The notes below the pieces were generated by a model. That model was not told the DNA's origin and ran no database searches. It saw nothing but the letters and a program-made list of their open reading frames with translations. A program made the translations under genes and the position numbers. From Desulfovibrio sp. Huiquan2017 (GTDB taxonomy: Bacteria; Desulfobacterota; Desulfovibrionia; Desulfovibrionales; Desulfovibrionaceae), in NCBI RefSeq assembly GCF_017351175.1, contig NZ_JAFMPN010000005.1, positions 149,114 through 213,113 on the forward strand: a DNA stretch of 64,000 nt. Direction: 5' to 3'. Positions 8,873-17,923 of the stretch are shown here, piece by piece. Every line of letters starts with the position of its first letter. The stretch's first letter is position 1.

Positions 8873-10099
8873 CTAGTTCAACTCGCGCTCCTGGGGGAAC
8901 AACGGCAGGTAGCGGTACACCAGGGTCAGGACCAGGAAACCGTAGGCCACGATCATGATCGAGGAGGCGTACTCCACCCAGTTGGGGACGTAAACCTGCC
9001 ACTGGTCAAAGGGCATGGCCGGGAAGGCGATGGTCTGGACAGTGAAGATGTACCGGTTCAGGGACACGCCGATGCAGTCCAGTATGGCCGCAGTGTACAG
9101 CAGGGCCGGACGATTGCGGATGGACGGGGTAATCAGCATGATGGCCGGGACCACGCCGCACAGGATGATCTCCGTGTAGAGCAGCCACTTGCCGTAAACC
9201 AGGCCGTAGAACATCTGGTCGAAGGTCAAGCCGACGGAGGGCAGGTAGCCGGTGGCCCATGCCCAGGTGTCGAGGATCTTGAAGAACATGTAGACGGTCA
9301 GCATGGTGCCGGCGATCTTGCCCATGAGGGCCTTGGTTTTGAAGTCCACAAGCTTCTTACCGGTCAGCTTCTCCATGAAGGTGCATACCAGGACGGTGAA
9401 GACCGGCCCGGAACCCACGGCGGAGAGGACGAACAGGAAGAAGGTCCACGGCCAGATGAAGAAGCCCTCGCGGAAGGCGAAGGGACGGCCGATCAGGACG
9501 CCATACATGCCGCCCAGGGAACCCTGGTGGAAGGTGGACAGGAACGCGCCGATACCGGCGAACAACGCCATGTTCACGTGCATGTTGTGCGCCAGGGCGT
9601 GGATGAAGGGTACCTTGTTCAACTGCTTCTGCTCCAGGACCAGCGGGACGAACTCGATGATCAGGACGGTGCAGTAGCAAGTGATGCAGAAGATAACTTC
9701 GGTCAGCATGGAGTGGACATTCGGATGCCAGTAGCCGAACCACGCGCGGCCGGGCTGCCCGATATCGAGCGTCAGGACCAGCATGGCGCCGGAGTAGCAG
9801 ATGAAGCCCACGACGACGGTCAGGTTGATGATCTTCTCAAGCTGTTTAATCTTGAGAATGTATTTGAGCAGGCCGGTGAAGAACGCGCCTGCGCCCAGGG
9901 CGATGACGGCCAGATCGAAGGTGATCCAGGCGCCGAACCCGAAGTAGTTGTCCAGGCCGGTGGTGCCGATGCCGTTATAAAGGACCAGCACGGCGGCGTA
10001 GAGGCCCCACAGGAAGAAGGCCAGAATGACGACCGTCCAGATCAGGAACTGGCCGAAAGAGCAGCGCTGCACCCCTTCCGGGAAGAGTTTGCTATCCAT
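8873..10099 (-). CDS. qrcD: Menaquinone reductase Qrc, integral membrane subunit
   Basis: 408 aa, ATG at 10099 with AGGAGG. An NrfD/PsrC-type polytopic membrane protein with about ten hydrophobic helices. In Qrc it carries the menaquinone site, so electrons from periplasmic type-I cytochrome c3 (fed by hydrogenase and formate dehydrogenase) reduce menaquinone. It is last in the operon, after qrcC. The NrfD family alone would be ambiguous; the operon partners settle the assignment. Confidence 0.93.
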   Translation of the reverse strand: MDSKLFPEGVQRCSFGQFLIWTVVILAFFLWGLYAAVLVLYNGIGTTGLDNYFGFGAWITFDLAVIALGAGAFFTGLLKYILKIKQLEKIINLTVVVGFICYSGAMLVLTLDIGQPGRAWFGYWHPNVHSMLTEVIFCITCYCTVLIIEFVPLVLEQKQLNKVPFIHALAHNMHVNMALFAGIGAFLSTFHQGSLGGMYGVLIGRPFAFREGFFIWPWTFFLFVLSAVGSGPVFTVLVCTFMEKLTGKKLVDFKTKALMGKIAGTMLTVYMFFKILDTWAWATGYLPSVGLTFDQMFYGLVYGKWLLYTEIILCGVVPAIMLITPSIRNRPALLYTAAILDCIGVSLNRYIFTVQTIAFPAMPFDQWQVYVPNWVEYASSIMIVAYGFLVLTLVYRYLPLFPQERELN

Positions 10100-10110
10100 T
10101 GTACAGCCTC

Positions 10111-10926
10111 CTAGTGGTGTCCGCCGGCTTCGGCGTTATAGTTATCGCCCTGCTTGCGGACCCATTCACGCTCGGACATATAGTAGACCTGCGGGTGCAG
10201 GCCCAGCTTTTCGAGCAGACGGAACGCATTGGGGCTCTGAATGAGTTCGTGAACCTTGTGTTCCGGATTGTTCAGGTCGCCGAAGGTGATGGCCTTGGTC
10301 GGACAGATGTCGGCACAGGCGGTGGTGTACGCGCCCTCGGGCAGGTTCATCGGGTCCTCGCCGTCCAGACGGGCCTTGTCCTTGGCTTCCAGATAGCGGG
10401 AGTGGCAGAAGTTGCACTTCTCGACCACACCGCGCGGGCGAACCGAAGTAGACGGGCTGAGGCCCTTGTCCATGCCTTCGGGCCAGAGCGGATCCCACCA
10501 GTTGAAGTACCGTGCATGGTATGGGCAGGCAGCCATGCAGTACCTACAGCCGATGCAGCGGGGATAGATCTGGGAGACGATACCGCCCTCCTCATTCTTA
10601 TCCGTGGCCACGACCGGGCAGACGGGCACGCAGGCCGGGTTGCCGCACTGCATGCAGGGACGCGGCAGATAGGCGGTCTCATGCTCCGGGAACGACTTCC
10701 CGTTGGACAATTCGTAGACGTTCATCCAGGTCAGGGTCCTGAGCTTATTGGACGCGTCGTCGCGCGGCTTGGTCAGGGCCTGGACATAGTTATAGGGGTC
10801 GCTTTTGGTCATGGGAGCGATATTGTTTTCCACCTGGCAGCCGACCATGCAGGCGCCGCAGCCAGTGCATTTGTCAATATCGATGACCATGCCCCATTTG
10901 ATCTTGAATTCTTTAAAATGACTCAT
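10111..10926 (-). CDS. qrcC: Menaquinone reductase Qrc, iron-sulfur subunit
   Basis: 271 aa from the ATG at 10926, preceded by AGGGGGAA; sixteen upstream in-frame codons are rejected. Four cysteine groups typical of a periplasmic four-cluster ferredoxin-like subunit are visible: CTGCGACMVGC near residue 20, CMQCGNPACVPVCP, CIGCRYCMAACP and CNFCHSRY with a later CADICPTKA. It relays electrons between the cytochrome/QrcB side and QrcD. No signal peptide is apparent, so export probably depends on the Tat signal of QrcB. Confidence 0.93.
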   Translation of the reverse strand: MSHFKEFKIKWGMVIDIDKCTGCGACMVGCQVENNIAPMTKSDPYNYVQALTKPRDDASNKLRTLTWMNVYELSNGKSFPEHETAYLPRPCMQCGNPACVPVCPVVATDKNEEGGIVSQIYPRCIGCRYCMAACPYHARYFNWWDPLWPEGMDKGLSPSTSVRPRGVVEKCNFCHSRYLEAKDKARLDGEDPMNLPEGAYTTACADICPTKAITFGDLNNPEHKVHELIQSPNAFRLLEKLGLHPQVYYMSEREWVRKQGDNYNAEAGGHH

Positions 10927-10937
10927 GTCGGTTCCCC

Positions 10938-12884
10938 CTAGATTTTGGCGACATTCACAGTGGAACCGGCCCATGTGGAGGCGCCGGCGGCAGCCTCCGA
11001 GCTCACCGTGAGAATCTTGTAGACATTATCGCCCTTGCCCTTCGAGAACTCGTCGCCCACGGTGTGGCCCAGCCCCAGGGGAGCGGCCACGACGCCGGGC
11101 ATGACGCCTTCGAAGATCTGCACCAGGGCTTCGCATTCGCCCTTCCCTCCGGAGAGCTTGACCATGGAGCCGACGGAGACGCCGAGCTGCTTGGCCGTGG
11201 CCGAACCCATCATGACGACCATGTGGTCGCCGACCAACTGGTTGTTGCTGATGGTGCACGGCGCGTTGGGCGTGGTGGCCCGATTGGCGGTGCCGACGCT
11301 GAGCAGGGTATAGGGAACGAGTCCCACAGCGCCGGTACCCTTGACGGGGACTGCGGCCTTGCCCAGGACGTTGGCGGCCAAGCTGGCGGCCACGGGGGTT
11401 TCGCCCTCGACCACAAAGGCCTCACCGCCCTGCAACGCATCCATGTCCGCGCCGATGGCGTCCACCTTGGCCCCCAGGACCTCCTCGAAGGTCTCGAAGC
11501 CGAGGTCTGCCAAGCCGAGGATGAACGTCGCGGCGTTGGCCGCGTTCACGGACGGCTTGGAAACCGGCACGCCCAGGGAGTAAGTCGCGGCGGCCAGGCC
11601 GTAGGGGCTGGCCAGGTCGTCGAACCGCTCGTAGGGATGCAGGCTGGGCAGAACCAGGTTGGCCGTGGCCGTGGTCTCGGTCTGGACCATGTCGAAGGCC
11701 ACGGTGAAACCGGCCTTGATTTTTTCGGGCAGGGCGTAGGCCGGGTTGGCCTCGTAGACAAACAGCAGGTCGGTATTCACGCCGTCCAGGATGTCCGCCC
11801 TGAGCATCTCGGAGCGGCTCATGGCGGAGGGGATGGCCTTGGCGAACTCGGGCAGGGCCTTCATGGCCCCGCCGAGCAGCAGGTTCAGGGCGAAAGCCGC
11901 GCCATGGGCGGCCACGGGCCCCGCGGGAACGACCACCGGATTGGAGGCGGTCAGCAACTGCTTGGCCAGGGCGGCCATCTGGTCGGCCTTGACGCCGGTG
12001 GCAGCCTCGACCTTGGCCGGGCTGTATTCGCTCATGACCATGGACCGGAACAGGTCGAAGTCGGCAGCGCCGACCGTCTTCCCGGCCTGCAGGACATAGT
12101 AGGCGAGGCCCAGGGTGAAGGCGGCCATGCCCTCGGCCGGAACCGGGACCCACTTGGAGGTCACGGAAGCGGTCTTGGTCTGCATGGGACCGGCGAAGAT
12201 GAACTTGCCGGACTCATTGGCCGCAAAGGATTTCAGGTTGGCCACGGTCGGCCCCCAGGACTCCAGGGCGTCGGCCCCGGCCAGCAGGACCAGGTCCGCG
12301 CCTTCCAGGTCATAGCCGACCTGCCCGGCACCACCCATCAGGCCGGTCCAGGCCTTGTCGGCCGCCTGCATGTCGCAGGGCATGACGTAGAAGGCGTCGC
12401 TGCCCTTGTCGTTAAGCAGTGCGGAAAAGACCTCGTTGACCGTGCCGGTCTGATCGCCGGAGATGACCGCGACCTTGGAACCGGCTGCGGCCAGCTTCTC
12501 GGCCACGACTTCCTGGGCTTTCTCCCAGGAGATCTCCTGACCGTCGAGCATGGGGGCCTTGATCCGGTTCGGGCTGTTCTTGACCTGGACGCCGTTGGCG
12601 CACAGGGGGCAGATGCCACCGCCGGAGAGCGGGTTGTCCACGTTGCCCATGGTCCCGAAGGCTTCACCGGCCACGGTGCGAACCTTAACGGCACAGCCGG
12701 ACTCGCACATCTTGGACACGGTGGGTTTGGCCTCGACCGCCCCGTATTTCAGTTTGGGGATCCAAGGCCAGTTCTGGGTCCAGATGGAAACATCATCAAG
12801 GGCTTTCCAAACCGTCGGAGTAAAAAGAATACCGACGGTGGCGCCCGCACCCAACTGAATAAAAGTTCTGCGTGCTACGCTCAT
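10938..12884 (-). CDS. qrcB: Menaquinone reductase Qrc, molybdopterin-oxidoreductase-like subunit
   Basis: 648 aa. N-terminal Tat signal with ARRTFIQLGAG. A cysteine set (CESGC near residue 62, then CPLC near residue 93) marks the N-terminal Fe-S domain of the molybdopterin oxidoreductase family, but the protein is short and divergent. The D. vulgaris homologue is reported to contain no molybdenum, so this is likely a structural/electron-relay subunit rather than a catalytic one. It follows qrcA by 13 bp and precedes qrcC by 11 bp. ATG at 12884 with AAGGGG upstream. Confidence 0.93.
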   Translation of the reverse strand: MSVARRTFIQLGAGATVGILFTPTVWKALDDVSIWTQNWPWIPKLKYGAVEAKPTVSKMCESGCAVKVRTVAGEAFGTMGNVDNPLSGGGICPLCANGVQVKNSPNRIKAPMLDGQEISWEKAQEVVAEKLAAAGSKVAVISGDQTGTVNEVFSALLNDKGSDAFYVMPCDMQAADKAWTGLMGGAGQVGYDLEGADLVLLAGADALESWGPTVANLKSFAANESGKFIFAGPMQTKTASVTSKWVPVPAEGMAAFTLGLAYYVLQAGKTVGAADFDLFRSMVMSEYSPAKVEAATGVKADQMAALAKQLLTASNPVVVPAGPVAAHGAAFALNLLLGGAMKALPEFAKAIPSAMSRSEMLRADILDGVNTDLLFVYEANPAYALPEKIKAGFTVAFDMVQTETTATANLVLPSLHPYERFDDLASPYGLAAATYSLGVPVSKPSVNAANAATFILGLADLGFETFEEVLGAKVDAIGADMDALQGGEAFVVEGETPVAASLAANVLGKAAVPVKGTGAVGLVPYTLLSVGTANRATTPNAPCTISNNQLVGDHMVVMMGSATAKQLGVSVGSMVKLSGGKGECEALVQIFEGVMPGVVAAPLGLGHTVGDEFSKGKGDNVYKILTVSSEAAAGASTWAGSTVNVAKI

Positions 12885-12897
12885 TCTCAGTACCCCT

Positions 12898-13647
12898 TTA
12901 CTTGTGACAGGTGTAGCAGGCGTTGGGCTGGCCCTTGAGGGCGTGACACCGTTCGCACTTCCACATCTTCATGGTCGTCTTGCTGTATCCCGACAGGACG
13001 TTGCGCTGGAGGGCCGGCGGCACGTCGTTCGTCTGGATATCCTTCGGGTGGCAGAGATTGCAGTTCTGCTCGGGGGCCTCGCCCTCGAAAACCGAGGGAT
13101 CGACGACGTCGGACAGTTCCTTCTTCATGCTCGCCAGTTCCTCGATGGAGAGGTTCTTGTGCGAGGCATGCGAGAAATAGACGTTGTCCGGCTGGTACTG
13201 ATAGTTGAGCCAAGGAACTTCCTTGCCCTGGATCAGGTACTTGACCACGTACTCGCGCTCGGCCTGCATCTTGTCCTCGTCCGAAGAAGCAAGATTGTCC
13301 TCGATGGCACCGATTCCGGCCTTCATGATGGCCGCGTAGTCGTTCAGGTCGATCCCCTCTTCGGCGATGGCTTCCCGAGCCTCCTCGGGATCGACCGCGT
13401 GACACTCGGCGCACACTTCGTTGGTCGGGAAACCGGCATAAGAGCCGTCATCCCGGAAATAGTGACAACTTTCGCAATCCATCCCCTGTCCGTCCACGTG
13501 CACGGCGTGACTGAACCACACGGGCTGTTCCTCTTCAGCGAAGAACAGGCCGGGAATTACAGCCCAACCCAAGACGCAGGTAGCCAGGAAGCCGATGATG
13601 AAAGGGAACACCCCCCCACACCGTTTCGACGTTTTTCTTTCCTCCAT
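12898..13647 (-). CDS. qrcA: Menaquinone reductase Qrc, multiheme cytochrome c subunit
   Basis: 249 aa. One uncleaved-looking N-terminal helix (about residues 13-33) anchors a periplasmic multiheme domain. Five canonical heme-c motifs are present: CESCH, CAECH, CNLCH, CERCH and CYTCH, the last two close together at the C-terminus. Extra histidines in FSHAVH and FSHASH are likely distal ligands. It accepts electrons from cytochrome c3. It is the first gene of the operon, with GGCGAGG before the ATG. Qrc cytochromes are described as hexaheme, so either one heme is held by a non-canonical site or this protein has one fewer. Confidence 0.92.
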   Translation of the reverse strand: MEERKTSKRCGGVFPFIIGFLATCVLGWAVIPGLFFAEEEQPVWFSHAVHVDGQGMDCESCHYFRDDGSYAGFPTNEVCAECHAVDPEEAREAIAEEGIDLNDYAAIMKAGIGAIEDNLASSDEDKMQAEREYVVKYLIQGKEVPWLNYQYQPDNVYFSHASHKNLSIEELASMKKELSDVVDPSVFEGEAPEQNCNLCHPKDIQTNDVPPALQRNVLSGYSKTTMKMWKCERCHALKGQPNACYTCHK

Positions 13648-13674
13648 AACCTCGCCCCATCACTCTAAAGTTAA

Positions 13675-13687
13675 TGTGAAAATCACA
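13675..13687. promoter_or_regulatory. Inverted repeat upstream of qrcA
   Basis: TGTGA-AAA-TCACA lies 28 bp upstream of the qrcA start codon. A second palindrome, TGAAAATTTTCA, lies at 13741-13752. The positions fit a regulator-binding site for the qrc operon, but the 3-bp spacing is unlike a standard CRP/FNR site. Confidence 0.35.
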
Positions 13688-13816
13688 CCAATTAAACTAC
13701 GTTCCCATACGGCACCAATCGTTTTCGTGTCAAGGGAATATGAAAATTTTCACGATCTCACTGACAACGAAAACTTTAGGCATTCCAGCAGGTAACCCAC
13801 CGGCAAAGACCGTAAT

Positions 13817-15247
13817 CTATTTCTTCGTCCGGCCGTAGACATCATCGAAACGGACGATGTCGTCCTCCTCCAGATACGGCCCGCTCTGGATCTCGATGAT
13901 GTCCAGCGGGACCTTGCCCGGATTGCCCAGCCGGTGCTGGGCGGCCTTGGGAATATCCACGGACTGGTTTTCCACCAGGACGCGCGGCTCGTTATTCACC
14001 TCTACCTCGGCCGTGCCGGCCACCACCACCCAGTGCTCGCTGCGATGGTGATGCATCTGCGAACTCAACCGCGCCCCGGGACTGACCTGAATGCGCTTGA
14101 TCTTGTACTGGGGCCCTTCCTCAAGCACCGTGTAGTTGCCCCACGGGCGGTAAACCGTGATATGGCTCTCCACCAACCGGCTGCCCTCGGCTTTGAGGGC
14201 GGCGACCACATCGCGAACGCTCTGCACGCTGTCCATGGGACAGGCCAGGGTCGCGTCGCGGGTCTGAACCATGATGGTATCCGTCAGGCCCGAAGCGGCC
14301 AGCTTGCCGCCCTCGCTGATAAGCAGGCAGTTCCTGCAATTGATGGCCAAGACGTCGCCCCGGATCACGTTGCCGTCCGGGTCCTTGTCGCCCAGCCGGT
14401 ACATGGCCTCCCAACTGCCCAGGTCGTCCCATTCGAATCCGGCGCGGACCACGGTGATGTTGTCGATTTTCTCGACCACGCCGTAATCCACCGAAATATC
14501 GGGGAGGTCGCGATATCCTTGAGCCAGCGGGGTCTCCTTCCGCCCTTCCCACCAATCCCACAGGACCGGCTCGCAACGGGCCACCTGGGTCAGGAAGTTC
14601 TCGGCCGCGAACAGAAACATGCCGCTGTTCCACAGATGGGTGCCCTCACGCAGGAAACGGTCGGCGGTCAAGAAATCCGGTTTCTCCACAAAGCCCTTCA
14701 CGGAATAGGCGTTGTCGCCGAGGTCTTCGCCCAAAGCGATGTAGCCGTAGCCGGTTTCAGGCTTGTCCGGCCGCACGCCGAAGGTCACGAAGCGCTCCTG
14801 CGCAGCCATCTCCGAACCGCGCGCCAGGTCGGCCGCCCAGGCCTCGCCGTTGCGGATGAGGTGGTCGGACGGAAAGACTGCGGCCAGGGCCTTGGGGTTG
14901 GCTTCGACCACTTTGTCCAAGCCGAGCATGATGGCGGGCAGGGTATTGCGCCCCAACGGTTCGGCCAGAACCTGTCCCTTCAGGGACGGCTCCAGGACCG
15001 CCACCTGCTTGCGGACTTCGAAGACGTGCTCCTCGTTGGTCACCACCCAGACGTGATCGGGCGAAAAAACCGTCAGCACGCGGGCCACGGTCTGTTGCAG
15101 CAGGGTGGTCGCCCCCCCCAGGACCAGGAGCTGCTTGGGCAGCAGATTCCGGGAAAGCGGCCACAGGCGGGTGCCTGACCCGCCGGCCAGAATAATGGCG
15201 TGGCAATCTTCGGAAAGCGTCCGCTCAACGGGAGGGATCTGGTTCAT
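13817..15247 (-). CDS. manC: Mannose-1-phosphate guanylyltransferase / mannose-6-phosphate isomerase
   Basis: 476 aa from the ATG at 15247. The N-terminal nucleotidyltransferase domain opens with ILAGGSGTRLWPLSRNLLPK and has FVEKP near residue 175. The C-terminal cupin (type II phosphomannose isomerase) contains YRPWGNYTVLEEG and the metal-site region SSQMHHHRSEHWVVV. It makes GDP-mannose for surface polysaccharide. It lies 4 bp after rfbC and is probably cotranscribed. The length is normal for bifunctional ManC/AlgA. Confidence 0.93.
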   Translation of the reverse strand: MNQIPPVERTLSEDCHAIILAGGSGTRLWPLSRNLLPKQLLVLGGATTLLQQTVARVLTVFSPDHVWVVTNEEHVFEVRKQVAVLEPSLKGQVLAEPLGRNTLPAIMLGLDKVVEANPKALAAVFPSDHLIRNGEAWAADLARGSEMAAQERFVTFGVRPDKPETGYGYIALGEDLGDNAYSVKGFVEKPDFLTADRFLREGTHLWNSGMFLFAAENFLTQVARCEPVLWDWWEGRKETPLAQGYRDLPDISVDYGVVEKIDNITVVRAGFEWDDLGSWEAMYRLGDKDPDGNVIRGDVLAINCRNCLLISEGGKLAASGLTDTIMVQTRDATLACPMDSVQSVRDVVAALKAEGSRLVESHITVYRPWGNYTVLEEGPQYKIKRIQVSPGARLSSQMHHHRSEHWVVVAGTAEVEVNNEPRVLVENQSVDIPKAAQHRLGNPGKVPLDIIEIQSGPYLEEDDIVRFDDVYGRTKK

Positions 15248-15251
15248 GCGA

Positions 15252-15821
15252 TCAACCTTCGAAGATAAAAGGTGATTCGAAATCGGCCAGAGCAGGCAGT
15301 TGCAGGTCCTTCTGGGAAAGGATGGGCTTCCGGCCCGCCAGGGGCGCGTCCCAATCCATGCCGACGTCCGGGTCGTTCCAGACCACGCCGCCCTCGTGAG
15401 CGGGGGAATAGGGCGCATCCACCTTGTATTGAAATTCGGTGTCCGGCATGGTGGTCACGTAGGCATGGCCGAATCCCTTGGGGATGAACATGCGCTTGAA
15501 ATTGGCGGCGCTCAGGACAAATTGCGCCACCCGGCCGTAAGTGGGCGAGCCCTTGCGCAGATCGACCACCGCATCCAGAACCGCGCCGCGCGTCACCCAG
15601 ACCAGCTTGGCCTGGGCCACAGGCGGCACCTGGAAATGGAAGCCGCGCAACACGCCTGCGTCCTTGGAGTAGGCGTGATTATCCTGAATGAATTCACAGT
15701 TTATACCGATCTCTCTGAAATGATTGATATTGTAACTTTCCAGAAAAAAACCCCGCTCGTCTTGAAAGACCTGGGGGACCAAAACAAGCAGTCCGGGAAA
15801 CTCCGTCTCGTGGATCTGCAC
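15252..15821 (-). CDS. rfbC: dTDP-4-dehydrorhamnose 3,5-epimerase
   Basis: 189 aa, starting at a GTG (15821) with AAGGAG six bases upstream. RmlC-type cupin: DERGFFLESYN, the active-site histidine in VLRGFHFQ, and IPKGFGHAYVT. It converts dTDP-4-keto-6-deoxyglucose to the rhamnose precursor. No rfbA, rfbB or rfbD neighbours are in the window. An ATG seven bases upstream is out of frame. Confidence 0.92.
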   Translation of the reverse strand: MQIHETEFPGLLVLVPQVFQDERGFFLESYNINHFREIGINCEFIQDNHAYSKDAGVLRGFHFQVPPVAQAKLVWVTRGAVLDAVVDLRKGSPTYGRVAQFVLSAANFKRMFIPKGFGHAYVTTMPDTEFQYKVDAPYSPAHEGGVVWNDPDVGMDWDAPLAGRKPILSQKDLQLPALADFESPFIFEG

Positions 15822-16009
15822 TCATGACTCCTTGTGGAAAATGAACGAATGGTGATCATGTAGCCGAGTTCGCCCGGAGACACAACCCCGACCAGGTTTC
15901 CCGACCACGCCCCATTACAAAATATACTGTGAATGCGGTTCACATTTCGAGCGCAGTTTGCTAGGGCTCTGTGAGGAAGTTCACCTCAGCCGTTCATGGG
16001 TGCATTTAC

Positions 16010-16531
16010 ATGAATTTTCTGGACATCATTCTCATTTGCGTCACCGTCCTCTTCCTCCTGCGCGGTTTCTTCCGCGGCCTGGTTCAGGAAGTCCTGTCGC
16101 TCATCGCCGTGGTCCTGGCCATATTCCTGGCCTCCCGATTCGACGACGTCCTGGCTCCACACCTCAAACTGTACATCGCCAACGACATCACGGTCAGCGC
16201 CCTGTCCTACTCGCTCATCTTCATCGGCACCCTTGTGGTGGTCTGGCTGATAACCAAGCTGATCCGCAGCGTGCTGGACATCTCGCTGCTCGGCTGGATA
16301 GACCGCACCCTAGGCGGGGTCTTCGGCCTGCTCGAAGGCGTACTCATCTGCCTGGTCGGACTCATGTTCCTCCAGACCTTCGCGCCGCACGCGGACCTCT
16401 TGGCCGAATCGTACATCGCGCCCAAGGCCCAGCACATGGTCAACACGCTGGGTGAATACGTGGACCTGCCCGAGGCCGTGGATTCCGCCAGGAACGCGCT
16501 AGGCATCCGCGAAAGCGAAAAGGCCGAATAG
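16010..16531 (+). CDS. cvpA: CvpA family membrane protein
   Basis: 173 aa from the ATG at 16010. MNFLDIILICVTVLFLLRG and the following GFFRGLVQEVLSLIAVVLA match the CvpA/colicin-V-production family start, with four predicted helices and a polar C-terminal tail. The molecular function is not settled; the family is linked to colicin V secretion and cell-envelope maintenance. No clear ribosome-binding site is visible. mazG follows after 46 bp. Confidence 0.85.
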   Translation: MNFLDIILICVTVLFLLRGFFRGLVQEVLSLIAVVLAIFLASRFDDVLAPHLKLYIANDITVSALSYSLIFIGTLVVVWLITKLIRSVLDISLLGWIDRTLGGVFGLLEGVLICLVGLMFLQTFAPHADLLAESYIAPKAQHMVNTLGEYVDLPEAVDSARNALGIRESEKAE

Positions 16532-16577
16532 CGGCTCTTTCTTCAACCCCTTCCCCGCTTCGGCAAGGAGATTCGCC

Positions 16578-17384
16578 ATGAGCGAAACAAACCACGACGC
16601 CCCGGCCGCGGCCCTGGGCGAACTGCTCGAAGTCATCGACGCCCTGATCGCACCCGGCGGCTGCCCCTGGGACAAGGAACAGACGCCCCTGACCCTGTGC
16701 GACTACCTGGCCGAGGAATCCTTCGAGCTCATCGAGGGCATACGCTCGGGCAATCCCCGCGAAGCCATGGAGGAACTGGGCGACGTCATGTTCATCCTGC
16801 TGTTCATGGCCACCTTGTACGAACGCGCGGGGTCGCACACCCTGACCGATTCCCTGAACTACAGCGCTGCCAAGATGATCCGCCGCCACCCCCACGTCTT
16901 CGGCGACAAGCACTTCGACAATATCACCGAGCTGTGGGACAATTGGGAGAAAACCAAGCGCGAGGAAAACAAGGACACGGACCGCAAAAGAGTCTTCGAC
17001 TCCCTGCCCTCGGGACTGCCGCCCATGCTCAAGGCGTACCGCATCCACTCCAAGGCCGCGCGCAACGGGTTCACTTGGCAGTCGGACCGGGACGTGGAAG
17101 GACAATTGCGGGACGAATGGGACGAATGGCAGGAGGCCCTGGCCTCGGGCCACGCCGAGGACTCGGAACGCGAGTTCGGCGATTACCTGTTCACCCTGGT
17201 GGAACTGGGGCGGCGCAAAGGCATCAAAGCCAACGCGGCGCTGAACTTCGCCAACCAGAAATTCCTGGCCCGGTTCGCCAAAATGGAGGAACTGGCCGAA
17301 ATGCGCGGCCTGAACCTGCCCGACCTGAGCCTGGACGAAATGAACGCCCTATGGGACGAGGTCAAGGATTGGGAACGGTCCTAG
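16578..17384 (+). CDS. mazG: Nucleoside triphosphate pyrophosphohydrolase MazG
   Basis: 268 aa, the normal length for the two-domain MazG. The N-terminal domain has CPWDKEQT and the metal-binding pattern EESFELIEG...EELGD, and the C-terminal repeat has SEREFGDYLFTLVELGRR. It hydrolyses NTPs to NMP and pyrophosphate, acting as a house-cleaning enzyme. AAGGAG precedes the ATG. Confidence 0.93.
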   Translation: MSETNHDAPAAALGELLEVIDALIAPGGCPWDKEQTPLTLCDYLAEESFELIEGIRSGNPREAMEELGDVMFILLFMATLYERAGSHTLTDSLNYSAAKMIRRHPHVFGDKHFDNITELWDNWEKTKREENKDTDRKRVFDSLPSGLPPMLKAYRIHSKAARNGFTWQSDRDVEGQLRDEWDEWQEALASGHAEDSEREFGDYLFTLVELGRRKGIKANAALNFANQKFLARFAKMEELAEMRGLNLPDLSLDEMNALWDEVKDWERS

Positions 17385-17449
17385 CCGAACAGATACACCA
17401 AAAGATAGAATACGGCAGCGCCCGCGCCGATGGCTGCATACAGCAGCAT
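17381..17449 (-). CDS. Possible 22-aa membrane peptide
   Basis: ATG directly after the TGA of the upstream 31-aa frame, reading MLLYAAIGAGAAVFYLLVYL plus a short tail: a single hydrophobic helix. There is no separate ribosome-binding site, so expression would need translational coupling. It overlaps the end of mazG by 4 bp on the opposite strand. It may be a chance frame. Confidence 0.3.
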   Translation of the reverse strand: MLLYAAIGAGAAVFYLLVYLFG

Positions 17450-17545
17450 TCACGGTAGGCAGCGCGATCTGAACTTCCTGTAGAGCAAAAAGCCCGCGGC
17501 CGCTCCGGCGGCCACGGCGGCGATCAGTATCATGGTCTTGTCCAT
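17450..17545 (-). CDS. Possible 31-aa single-pass membrane protein
   Basis: ATG at 17545 preceded by GGGAGGG at good spacing. It reads MDKTMILIAAVAAGAAAGFL and ends in a short basic tail (LYRKFRSR), as expected for a one-helix inner-membrane protein with its C-terminus in the cytoplasm. It lies 52 bp downstream of the 62-aa membrane protein gene on the same strand. Confidence 0.45.
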   Translation of the reverse strand: MDKTMILIAAVAAGAAAGFLLYRKFRSRCLP

Positions 17546-17597
17546 GGAACCCTCCCCGGCCACCTCGGGCCATTGATCCCCTTCCGGCCCGACCGAC

Positions 17598-17786
17598 TCA
17601 GGGCCAGCCCGTGCGTCCGGTCCCGAAGAAGACATTCAGAATGTAATACGAGGCGAACAGGGTCCCGATAATGGTGATCCAGACATACAGCCTCGGCAGC
17701 ACCGGACGCTGCCAGCGGTGCAGAACCACGCCCACCAGAACGCTGAGAATGACGGCGACAATCAGCCATGTTACGTCGATGTTCAT
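17598..17786 (-). CDS. Small two-helix membrane protein of unknown function
   Basis: 62 aa, ATG at 17786 with a strong GGAGG. Two hydrophobic segments are visible (about residues 5-22 and 33-52) separated by the basic loop HRWQRPVLPRL. I do not recognise the family. It is the first of three tiny membrane-protein frames on the minus strand between mazG and the next plus-strand gene. Confidence 0.6.
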   Translation of the reverse strand: MNIDVTWLIVAVILSVLVGVVLHRWQRPVLPRLYVWITIIGTLFASYYILNVFFGTGRTGWP

Positions 17787-17923
17787 GGGACCTCCGTTTT
17801 CCCATCTTACACACAGTTGTATTCATTGGGCAATATTTTTTCACCACCCCCCTAAACCTCTGAAGGGAAAAGCCGATAAAACGGATAGGCGTTATTTCCG
17901 TCCTGAAGGCAGGAGGGTGCGTT

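Noticed and set aside
11064..12938. 624-codon plus-strand frame
   Set aside because: Antisense to qrcB with Gly/Gln/His-rich composition.
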